A DNA stretch of 64,000 nucleotides from Nephromyces sp. MM_2019 (lineage: Eukaryota > Apicomplexa > Aconoidasida > Nephromycida), in assembly GCA_015657535.1 (NCBI GenBank), contig JADHZB010001612.1:56953-120952 (forward strand), written 5' to 3'. Positions 1-11,227 of the stretch are shown one piece after another. Under the pieces are notes generated by a model, which had not been told where the DNA came from, did not search any database, and saw only the letters and a list, made by a program, of their open reading frames with translations. Both the position numbers and the translations under genes were made by a program. Within the stretch, counting starts at the first letter, position 1. Each line of letters starts with the position of its first letter.

Positions 1-3000
1 TTTTTATGTATAGATACTTGAGAATTTATTAATGGTAGTCTAGATGGACTATTTATCATTTTTAGAGATTAAGCAAAAATCATTGCTTGGATAATCCATA
101 TACATAGCGCTTCGTAGAATAATACATATAGAACACTGTTTAAGCTTTAAAATAAAATAGGGGTGGAAGATGCTGCATGTATTGCAGCATGGTTTCAGTC
201 TGTATTGAAAGATTTACAAACTAAAAAAGTAAGCGACAAGTTCGGTCAGCACATCATGATTCAAAACCCTTGTTGAGTTAGCTAATCTTGAGATAAATTT
301 CAAATTTTCGAAATAACTAGCTATATACTACAAACGCCATACAAATTTGAGTTAAACCATTTTTTTTACTACTATTCTGGCAAGATTTATTCTAATATTT
401 TGAACATGCATACATTATCGCAAGACCATTTTATCTAACTACATTGTACATACTCAAAGACAGTGTACGTTAGAAACTGTACATGCAAGCAAGCAATTTC
501 TGACTACATTTTTACTGCCCCTTGCTAAATATAATGCGCAAAAAAAAAAAAATATTGCTCACTAGTGCGTTTGATTCCATGAAAACAACACCTCATTTTC
601 AATGGGAGGGAAGCTTCCAAGTTTGCGACTTAGCAGCGGTGCGTGTGGTAACTGACTCCAGCGTTAAGCATGTGATACTTCCATTGGTATGAAATTAAAA
701 TATTAGCACGCCAACCAGAAAGAAAGCTGATGCAAGTCACTTGAAAAAAAATATAGGCACTGTTGAGTATTTACGCGTACAGGCGAGGTGAAACATTTTT
801 CAGGGTAGAATATTCAGTTGCAAAAAAAACCAGTGTTAATGATCAAAATTTTGAGGCAAAAACAGCCTTCCGAGGAAAAAAAGGCATAATCCGCTTGCCA
901 TTCTGAGAGCAAAGATTTCGATTTCCGGTGTATTAACTCACTGTATTTCTGAAAGCCAATGTTAGCATAATCAGTATTGGATTCACTTAATTCGGCCCTT
1001 GGAAGCATTCATAGTAGCTTAACATGTGCTGAAACATGCAGGAAGGACTCTTGCCTACCATATTCAAATTCATGTTGCAAAAGTTTCGTATGCATAATCA
1101 AGCAAAAAAATCTTTCAAAATTAGCTGAATTGTTCGAAATTACAAGATAGTACTGTTGTAAACGGTTAAAGAGGTTGAGGGAATGAGGTTTTTATCGTAA
1201 TGGTATCTAAATAATCAATAGCGCTTGTATTTTTCCTTACATTTTATAATAACTGCTAATAAAGCACTTTTTTTTCTATGCTAGCATTGATGAGCCCGTG
1301 AAATAGCACCTTCATAACAATTTTTCCTCATTTTGAATGCGTTTGATCATATGTATTCAAGATGTCTCTCGTGCATCTTTTGCTTCAGGTATCTTGATGT
1401 GGAGAAGCAAGGTTCATAGTTGAAGCTTCATTCCACAATTTATCCGCTTTTAGCTTGAAGCCTTCTTTGCATTATTCCAATCTTAAATTTCACTAAGGGT
1501 TTTATATCCTATTTTATGCTAATTTTGGCTTTGGTACATACTCCCGCCTTATTAATTAACTGTGTACTCTAGGGTCTAGGCTGTCAGTAGAGTACCTCAC
1601 GTTCAAGAAGTTAACTTTCACATTTTCTTGTGACCTGGTTAAGGAATAAACCAGATGACCGAAGCAGCATCTTTGGCCTCCTCAAGTGTATTGACCATTT
1701 GCGAAAGTTTGCGATACACTTTCATCCAATCATTTCTTAAAGGAACTTTAGGTGGACTGCCTCACAAAAAATTACTGCAAGCTTGCCGTTGTTGGATTTG
1801 GCTAGCATTATAATAAGTTTCATACAAGGAGCGTGATTGCAATTTTATACAGCAGGGACCTGTAGATTTTTATTCAGCTTGAAGACTAGATCGTACTGGA
1901 AGTCCTCTGTGAGACATATTGGCTATACCAGGAACGACAAAGCTCTGCCATATGAGTACAATTTGCACGTCATCAATGTCTATACATTGCCCTGAATCAT
2001 TCTAGAGGCAAAATACTGGCAAATTTTAACTAGATTTAAGACGTTGGCTTGCTTTCTTGCGAAGAGAAATAACGAAGTTACAACACTAAAAAATACAAGC
2101 TGCTCCGCCAAGAAGCTTTAGAAGATAAGGACTCCAGATGCGATTGAATGCCTGTAAAAATATAGTCCAGTGAGATCAGCTTCCCAATGATTCCATGTCA
2201 ACTCAATTTCCGCGATATTACACACTTCATGAGACTGCTCGAAAAATGTACATGTCACCTCAAGCCCCAAAAATGTGGTTCTAATCATGGAAAGCGTCGT
2301 GAAGTAAGTTCGACACACTATTTCTCTACGTCCCAACTATCCAAAAAATATTTTACAAGCATCTCGGCAACTGAATTGCGTGAAAGGGACCTATGAAAGT
2401 TGAGGTACTATAGTAAAAGCTGCGATTTAATTATTAGCTATCGCCTATAAATGAGAAACGTCCGTGAATACACTTCAAGAACTTGTAGGTAATTATATAC
2501 CGATTAGTATGCATCACCGTACTCCAGAGAATTAGAGAAGTTGATACTAGCCGGCTTAAAGTGCAGACAATTTAAAAAATTGCCGATATTGCGGCTTTAA
2601 AAACAAGCACTATCCGAAGGCGCCATACATGAAAGAAAGCAGGCTCCTGCAAATAGATGGGGCTTAGCCGTTACGTTCACTAACACTCCAAGTGCGAAAA
2701 CATGAGTCCGTGAGGCGCACAAGGTAGACTAACTAGCTGGTACGGCAAGAAAGCTAATGGTCGGGCTAGTTCTCACTCTTGGAAGATTGAGAAACCGCAA
2801 ATCAAAAATGTATTGATAAAAAGCCAACTATTTTCTACCCTTTTTTATGGCGTATGAAGCCGAAGTCTCAACGAGTCCTTAACGGTTGCTAGCAGCCTGA
2901 TTATGGCGATGGGGCCGTGCCACTTAGACGCAAAACCACCGATAGAGCAGCAGTACAACTTTTTCCATACTTTTCTACTAGACAAAAACTATTGCAAATT

Positions 3001-5498
3001 CAGCAGCAAGTCTTCGTGGGAGCCAAGCATGGAGTGTGATTGCGTACTTTTTAACAGGCAACATGAATACAGTCCGGGAGAAGACAGCAAATAAGTAGCT
3101 GAAATGACTCTAAGATATCTGGCTGCCTTCACGGCTCTTCCTGCGATAGGCTACTGAGGCTAACCTCAAGCAGCAGTACTTTTGCAGCAAGCATATGCAA
3201 AACCTAAGAAAAATAAGTCTGTCAGTACAGCCCATCCTGTGAGCCTTCTGGGTAAAACAATTCCCAGACATCTCTATACTATTAAGTTCACTACGCTTAC
3301 CATGCAGTGCTTCGCAGTCACTCCCTAACATACCGCATGTGTCGTACAGGGGCAATTATGGATCTGCTACATTTAGAAAAAACAATTTGCATGTAGAAGC
3401 GTGATCTTAATAGAAACCTAGAACGGTCATAAAGTGAGCCCTCACCCTAATCGAACTGCAGGTTAGTGTTTCAATGATTCTAACACTGCTATTAGGCACC
3501 GCCAAAAGTGTACGAGCATACTTCATCTTAAAAATTGCACGGCTCGGTATGTATCATTTTATATACAACAGAACCTGAACACAATAAACGTTAAAATCAA
3601 CAGAACTGCATATAAAACTGATCTGAACCTGGTCTATCAGCGATTGATGTGTCCAGCCAAATAAATCTCAAAGTACGCTGCATCTGCAAATCTGCAGCAA
3701 AGCAGTGCGTTCAGCTGAAGCTGTAGCACTTGCAGCTTCGTCTGCTGGGTCCTTAGGTAGAGTATGGACATCATTTAATTTCCAAAGACAAAAATACACT
3801 CTTCACTTAGGCAAAGCTCTTAACTAACCTCTGGAGAAACTTGCATACGAAAACAGTAGTCTTATATATGCCAACCTAGAGACTCGACCCACCTATTCCC
3901 GCATAAACTGGAGCAGGTTTCAAGACTCTACGCAGCAACTTGTAAAAATGTAACTTTGTTTGGAGCACAATGGAATTTGCTATAGAGCACTTGCTTAAGG
4001 ATAAGGCCTTGAAGGTGAGCCGAACAAAGCTCCAACTTAAAAACAATCCGGCGAAATATGTATTTCTTAAGGGGAGCAAATAATTTTTATAACACACATG
4101 CAGCTTATATATACCTGGTGTACTTCTTTGCTATTCGCACTATTCACCGGCAATAGTATTGCCTCAAGCTTGACAAACAGAAGTTAAAATAGCCGAGTTT
4201 TTTTCCAGTAATGAGTACAGCTCCACTAACATGTATCTTAAAAGTATAACTACGAAATATCACGGTGCACAGTAACATTAAAAATTATAGAATTCTCTAT
4301 CTCATTGCAAAAGATTCCTTTGTATAAAGTGCTAGGTAAAGAAAGTATGCCCGTGCTCTGAAAAGTACATGCGTATTAAATGCTCCATTATCAGCACCCC
4401 ATTCGTGTAAGCAAATTTTCGAACCTACGAATCAGCAATATTGTTTGACTAATCACTACTAATTTCCATAAAACAGGCTAAAAAACTGCTTAAGACTTCC
4501 CAATTAATCGCAGATATTATGCAAAACACGTCGCGCATTTGTCAGATATTCGCATTTATATTACAGTTAAACCAAGAACACTTAGCAAGCAATAATTTAA
4601 CTGCGCTTGAAACTGAGTGAAAATTGGTCTCTAGCAAATACAGATCCATCAGAATTGCAAAACCAACAGAAAAAATCAGCCACAAACTCGTTACTTTCAG
4701 CACTGCTTGAAGATATAGATAACTCATAACAACACCTTAACTGCAGCCCTCCATAAGCTTTAAGCACGGAACCCCAATAGTCCACGCTTCAAAAATACCG
4801 CCACATCCAAAGCATTATAGTTCAGCTGTGATATTAGTCGGCTAGGCATCTTTTATCAAATAAGTAGTAGTATACAGTAGAGGATTGAAGGAAGGCCCAG
4901 GGAAATTTTCCACACGAAAATTTTTGGAGGCGAACAAGCACTTTTGAAATTAAAAAAATCATTTTACAGGAGTAACTCCAACTAAAATTTTCCAATCTTT
5001 ACGCGATACATTGCATTCAACAGCCAGTAACTGAAATGCTATAGTAAACACGAATCAAGTGCGAAGGCATTACATAGAAGAGTAAATTAGTACATACAAT
5101 GAATTTTTTCGAGTCTGGAAGTATGGACTGTGGACTCTCCTAAATGCCAATAGCACCGAAATAAAGCAAATTTATCACAAAATTTGGCTTATGATTCGCA
5201 AAAGAACATCTAATATAAGAGTATAACAAGAAAAAAAAGCACATAGCACAGCACAACGCAAGTCAGCAATAACGCTGAGAACTGAAGGAACTAGTAGAAG
5301 CAGCCGTGTAGCATACAGGAAAAAATTTTTCAGTTCTATTGGAATCAACCTAACAAACTTCTGTCAAGCCTTTGTACATGCACAATGCTAACCAAAGAAA
5401 TGACTTCGGTATTCACATATTGGAAGGGCGAACTAAACACTGTCTACGCGTATAATATTGAGGCTGGGATACATTCCATAAAAAAGCACAGAAAGCAT
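1..5498. other. Gene-poor stretch, no supported gene
   Basis: Several short open frames occur on both strands (for example 2187-2396 plus, 3110-3355 minus, 3876-4097 minus). None shows a recognisable domain, a consistent splice neighbour or a protein-like composition. A small inverted repeat with 8-bp arms (ATGCTGCA, 5-nt loop) lies near 170-190. I see nothing else. The 5' edge could hold exons of an unrecognised gene. Confidence 0.5.
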
Positions 5499-6185
5499 TC
5501 AGAACCGGAAAACTTCCGTCACCCGAAAAACACCATCAGACGATCCCGTGGAAATCCCTTTGCTAACCCAAACTTTACGATTTGGACCTGATTCCCATCG
5601 CACGGAAGACCCGCATTTCACCAAGTACTTATACTCAAGGTGATGCTTACCATGTGGTAGCTTGAACACACCCACCCAAATATTTCCCTCAGTCCAAGAA
5701 AGCGGAACAGCCCTCTCTGGTTGCCATTCCCCTAAGTGAGGCGTAGCGCCAACAACATACACGTTTTGTCCAAAAGAAGTGTCACATTTCACATTGAACA
5801 AAACTTTCGTGGGTTCCGCGGCCACTGACTCACGCCTAACTGCCTCTTCCTCCGCAGCAGCGAAAGTAGCCCTCATTCTCTCTTGATGCTGAAAGTTATA
5901 CTTATTCCTTATCCGTAAGCTATCAGCTTTCCAGGCGGCGTGAAATGGATCCTCCGGTGTTGGAGGATGCGCAGGAAGGCTCTCATTGTTAACTGAATCA
6001 CTATTTCGAGGCTGACCTCCCACAGGACTATGCAAATTATAGACAGAAGTTGCGATAGTGGATGTCGTAGAAACAGCATCACTTCGCAAGTTGTTAGACG
6101 GGTTCCGAGTGGAGGCAGAATTGCCGGAATCAACCTGGGGAAGAATATGAGCCGCAGCAGCGTGACGCTCCGCAGTAGCCTGCAT
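5499..6185 (-). CDS. CBM20 starch-binding-domain protein, intronless
   Basis: A 228-residue single-exon protein. Residues 1-125 are low complexity, rich in Ala, Ser and Asn, and turn charged towards residues 90-120, which may form a helix. Residues about 127-228 form a carbohydrate-binding module of family 20. Visible hallmarks are VLFNVKCDTSFGQNVYVVG, then GEW (152-154), the NIWVGVFKLP strand, LEYKYLVK and VRWESGPNR. The aromatic residues of this fold normally bind starch-like alpha-glucans. No catalytic domain (phosphatase, dikinase or amylase) is attached, so it probably works as a glucan-targeting or adaptor protein. The start at 6185 is the first ATG after an in-frame stop at 6216-6218. 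There is no signal peptide. CBM20 proteins are common in coccidia that store amylopectin, but the link to storage is inference. An upstream exon spliced into this frame cannot be excluded. Confidence 0.85.
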   Translation of the reverse strand: MQATAERHAAAAHILPQVDSGNSASTRNPSNNLRSDAVSTTSTIATSVYNLHSPVGGQPRNSDSVNNESLPAHPPTPEDPFHAAWKADSLRIRNKYNFQHQERMRATFAAAEEEAVRRESVAAEPTKVLFNVKCDTSFGQNVYVVGATPHLGEWQPERAVPLSWTEGNIWVGVFKLPHGKHHLEYKYLVKCGSSVRWESGPNRKVWVSKGISTGSSDGVFRVTEVFRF

Positions 6186-9100
6186 TCTTGCACAGCAAGC
6201 GGTTTTTCGGTAACCTTAATGTATTCAAGTATAAAATGGGGAGCCAACCGGGATAATTCCGTAAAACCAGGGGAGAGTCCTGAGGCGAGATGTTGAGATT
6301 TGCACGATAATTTTACAGATTGATCGTTTTGTCATCCATTAGCCTATTGCACGGCAAAGTTCCCCATTTACTGTTGAGTTGACAGGAAGCCAGAGGCTTC
6401 TGGCAGGTCACCGAGCAATGTGCTCACGTTGATGGATCCTGGAGGTGCATTGTTGGCGGGTATACCTGGGGGACCAGGAGCAGATCGGCGCCAGTCGCTT
6501 TGGAAAATAGCAATTGTTTAGCAAGCGGGAGTTGCGCGTGTTGACACTGCGCAGAAGCGGACTTAAGGACGTTCACGGGGGGACAGTAGAGTAAGGAAAT
6601 AGAGAGCACACGTATAGCAGCTAGTCCGGGAATATATGGCGCGAGCTGTCTTTCTGAGCTCATTCTTAGTACCACATGTCTGTTTTTAATAGGCGGTTTA
6701 TGCCACACTAATGTGTTTCTTAGGGTAGAACGACATGCATGACTCCTGCGGCGGCTATGCAATAGCAAGTATGTAAGCCAACAAAAAATTTGAGGTGCAG
6801 ATATAAAAGAGGTTTTAAATAGCAATTTGCTAACCTTATGGGCTTGGTAGTGGGCACACTTTTTGCGGCTGTTTTTGAGCCTTTGTATATATTATACTAA
6901 ATTCAGTAGAAGCGGACAAGAACCAGCCAGGGATAATAGCTACCCTTCGGTGAAAAAATTCCTCTTGAGATACAATGAATAAATGGTTTAGCCGCTAAAG
7001 TTACTGGTTTGTATCTCTAGCGCTCCTTATTTTTAAGCACAGCTACTTTCACTCGACTTTCGAGTACTTTTCTTCAGCCTAGAAATGAAGTTGTATACTT
7101 TACATGGAAGCTATATAATCTGCATGAAAAATGCGTGTTTACTTCGATATTAAGCAGTTACACACTCTCGAATATTTAGCCACTACAGCATGCTTAATTT
7201 ATCGTTTCTTGTTTTGCTCATTTCGAGACCTATAGAGCAATTCTGGTGCTACGTGAAACCTTAGACTGTTTTCGTTACAGTTGAAAACTGTTCTTTTTTG
7301 TTGGAATTTCCCCCATGGAAGAAACTACTGCTTTTCACTATATTTCAAGCAGAATATTCGAGTAGTTCATGAGTAGTTGTAGTAGACTTATCCGTTAGCC
7401 ATGAAATTATTCTTTTCAGACATTGCGAATCTATTTTGTAAAGTCCGATAACTACTTCTCATAATTCTCCGCAGAAATTTTTTAGCGTTTTGTTGGACAT
7501 TTGCTTAGTATCCCCCTATTCTCTGGACACTGTGAAAAGTTTCGGTTCTTAGTTTGCATGGTCTATAGCGCATGCAAATAGTGTATTGCTTTCATTTCAC
7601 AAATAGATACAGGTCTATATCTTCAGGGATGAAACCGTGAAGTATGAGCTGCTGAAAATAACTTACAGTGCAAGATAAGCATATGAGGTGCTAAGATAAA
7701 TCTACGTAGAGAACCCCAAAGTCTAATGACCGGGCTCTCTTGAATGAAAAATATGTTATATTTGAAAAAAAAGCAAGACCAACTTTTAGTTTACGGAAAA
7801 AATAAAGCTAACTCCGCTGTATAACGAGGAAATCCTCTGGCTGAATTAGCAAGGCAATCAGTATCATCAATGAAAACATCTTAATTATAAATAACCCTTA
7901 AAAATAATCAGCAAGGAAGCGCGAGATACATATGCCTAGATAATATTAGAGTTTTACATATATTTTTTGTAAAAACGAGCTTCTGCAAAAAAGTGTTTTT
8001 TTAAATTTCTAGGAATTTACGGAATGAGGTGCCAGCATACACAAAAAAATAGATTACCAGGCCTTTTTCAATATACCTGAACAAAAAATGGATTCTTTGG
8101 CTTGTTCTTTATAATCGGAGAAATGTTAATGGATAGGGAATATGGTAAACGCAATGTATAATAAATATAACTTTGTAAGCTCTTGTAATAGTCTGTAAAT
8201 ATTATGACGTGACGTTGATGATATGATAGGCAGGAACAATATGCGTTCGTTCGCATTATTATTGCGATATATCACTTAAGTAAAGCGTCTAGAATTTGTA
8301 GCCGCAGAGGCCAAATAGTGTTACTGGCTGCGTTCACTGGAGGCTCTGAACTCAATTTGTTATCAATTGTCAATAAAAAAATTTTATCTCTGCCAGCTAG
8401 AACTATTTTCTGTAGAGGTTCTTATTATTTTCTATCTATAAAAGTGGGAAAATCGTAACTCATTACTTCCTTACCCTACATTCTGAGTTTTTTCTTTACT
8501 TTACCACACGAACTGATCAAATTTTAACTTAACGTAGAAGAAGCAAGCTTCTCAAAAGTTGATAAAAAACATGAAGTATTGTGGATAAGTCAAATTTCCG
8601 AAAAAAAATTTCATAAATGCTATTTTTAGTATGAGACTTTACTTTTACAGAATTTATACCTAATAAATCCGTGCAATTTATAGCAGGGTGTAGTTTTTAT
8701 AGTTCGGGGCCATTGCTATAAGTTAACCTTATCAAATTTATCCTTTGAGCATACTCTTTTTTAACTGGCTCCAGACCCCAGCTTATGCAGGAAGTACGTA
8801 TAAAAACTATCTTCTAACAAAGTAATTTAAGCATGTCTCTTATAGCAGAGCATTGAGCGTAGTTTCTTGACGCTTGAAACTTAACCCCCAATATATATGC
8901 TTCTGAAATTACACTACCTCACAGTGGAAATAAAAAACCTTCTGTTAAGCTAATAAAGCATCCCTGGGAATTACACCTTATAAGTCAAGTCTCACATAAA
9001 CCCCTAACCTATCTAGTTGAAGACATAACTTCCTCAACAGTAGATTTTCTTTGGCATGCGTGCTTCAACTCATTTTCTTTGGTAACCCGATAATATACAA

Positions 9101-11227
9101 GCATTCCTGGTGGCTTCGTAGCAGCTTCCAGCCTTCATTGCACCAATGATGTGATAGCAATGTGCTTCTACTACGTGAATCGTTACTCATAGATACATGA
9201 GAAAGGCATAATTACTCTTATTTCGCTACTGGTAAAGCAATTTGGAGCCTTATGAATTGTTTTCGCTTTCGTCTGTACTTCAGACTATATAGGCTAGGCA
9301 GTTGTACTGATTTTTCACATTAGATTCACCAGACACTAAATAGTATCATTCTTCTAATCAGCGTCTTCACTCGAATACCTTGCTGCATACCAGTGAGCCA
9401 ATGATGCGGAATACGTGAAACTCCCAGTAAGGTACTGAGAAAGTAACTGCCTGCCCGCCTCTGATGTAATGAAAATATGCATGGAATCTAGAACAGCTCT
9501 ATTAAGAACTATATGCAAAAGTTAAAAAGGGCCCTGCAGTACCTTGTGACTACAAATAGTGGCCGGTTGCATTACTACATGTTCTACTAGTAGCTTATTA
9601 CTAGCTTGAGGTATATACCTCAAGCAGCAAGCAAGCATCTCGTAGAGGCTACAAGGCATACCCATGTGTACACGGGTTATGGTGTAGGACCGAGATGATC
9701 AAGGTGATAGCCCAACTCCCGCCAGCTGCTTAACGCTTGTCAGTAATAACACTTGGTGTAGAATCGACCATAAACACTGGCCTTGGCGAGAGTTACGCCA
9801 GAATCGAAGATGTGCATTTCAATTGGCTTTTCCTATAAAAGGAAACTATAGCGGTACACCTTTGCAAAATAACCTTGAAAAGTCCGCAATTGCAGTTGGT
9901 CCTGGAACTGCTGCCGATAATGGGAACATTAGGTTACGCGCAAACTCAAAACTTGAAAAAAAAGACAAGGGTTAACATAGTGCGAATTGGAATATGAGCT
10001 TCTGAAGGCGCACCCTCCAGCCGATAGCGCACCTTATATTGCGACAATATTACCCCAGTGCTCTTTACAGCGATGACTAGCGACATGATTAAGTTGGGCC
10101 CAAAAATTTTGTAATGGAAGGGTACAGGATGCAATATATCCTCAAAAGGATAAGGTTTTCAGCTATTAAAAGTTTCGGTGGAAGGCTATAATAATAGCCG
10201 CAAGCTTCACCTGATGCCCACTATGAAATACAAACGGCGAGAAATTGACGCTCAACACAATACAAAGGGTAAGCCCAACACTTGAGCTGCAGTGTCGGAT
10301 CACGGTTTAAAAAAATACTTTTGCGAGGGCCCTTATAGTATTCCAATAAGCGGCTCTCCAAACATACTAGAAGCACACTACAATTTGCTGTAGTCTTAAA
10401 ATGTGAGCAGATATACGGCATCCCGCACCAATCTATCCCCAAAATAACGACGCAACATCATATTTTCATGAACACTACACGTTTAGCATGTATTGACAAC
10501 GGCATACTAGCAAAATTTGAATTACTCCGAAAAGTTGATTTTCAGACGTAATTCTCTATTCCATAATTTTATGTATCGCATAGGGAGGTGGATTAATTAG
10601 CTTAACCTAAGGAAATCAGCAAGGTAGGCCGTGATAGTCCTATTCATGTCAAATGGCGAAACTTCTTCATTGCGTCACCTGGTGTAAACTGAAGTTTTCA
10701 GAAATATTTTATGATAGACTGCTGAATACTTTTAATACAAAAGTAGCCATGAATAACCTTCATTGCGTTCAGCAGTTCTTATTTTATAGGTACATGTTGA
10801 ATGGCTTTTTTCCGAGAAATTTGTTTGCTTGGTTCGAAGATGGTAAGCAAAGCCAAAATTTTAAACCATCAGCCATCATTGCTACCGTAGCGCTCCAGAG
10901 CCAGCTGTACATAAGTTATGAACTAGACGTTGGAGTTTAGAAAAATTGCAAAATTAATCCTGATCACTTTTTAATTAGTAAAAAAAGACGCTTCCTTTGA
11001 GTGTAGCTATTTTTCTTATGAATAGCGCATGCTTGGTACATGGGCAATTAACCCAATACTTTTATGACGAAAAAAAATTAGATGTGGGAGAATGTTTAAA
11101 AACTTTGACAGTACTGAAGAAAAAATTACATGCGAAAATAGTTATCGCCCTTAGGTAATTTCAACCGGCATCTTGAGATGAAATTATCAGACGCTAGTTC
11201 AAGTGTCACACAAGATGCTTATAAATT
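6186..11227. other. Intergenic stretch between CBM20 gene and protease
   Basis: About 5 kb without a supportable gene. The part next to the CBM20 start (about 6300-6830) is less AT-rich and carries open frames on both strands (6424-6825 minus, 6378-6518 plus). Neither has a recognisable domain or clear splice partners. The rest is AT-rich with only short frames. A 22-bp perfect palindrome lies at 9604-9625. Confidence 0.5.
9604..9625. repeat. 22-bp perfect palindrome
   Basis: Two 11-bp arms (GCTTGAGGTAT and its reverse complement) abut with no spacer. It lies in gene-poor sequence far from any gene start. It could be a dimer-binding site or chance. No function can be assigned. Confidence 0.6.

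Noticed and set aside
6424..6825. 133-residue minus-strand frame and an opposing plus-strand frame containing MDPGGALLAGIPGGPG
   Set aside because: The region is less AT-rich, which lengthens open frames by chance. No domain, no convincing splice partners and no clear start could be found for either.
10653..10940. 95-residue plus-strand frame with an ATG
   Set aside because: The composition is that of random AT-rich DNA, no family is recognised, and it overlaps nothing that supports it.
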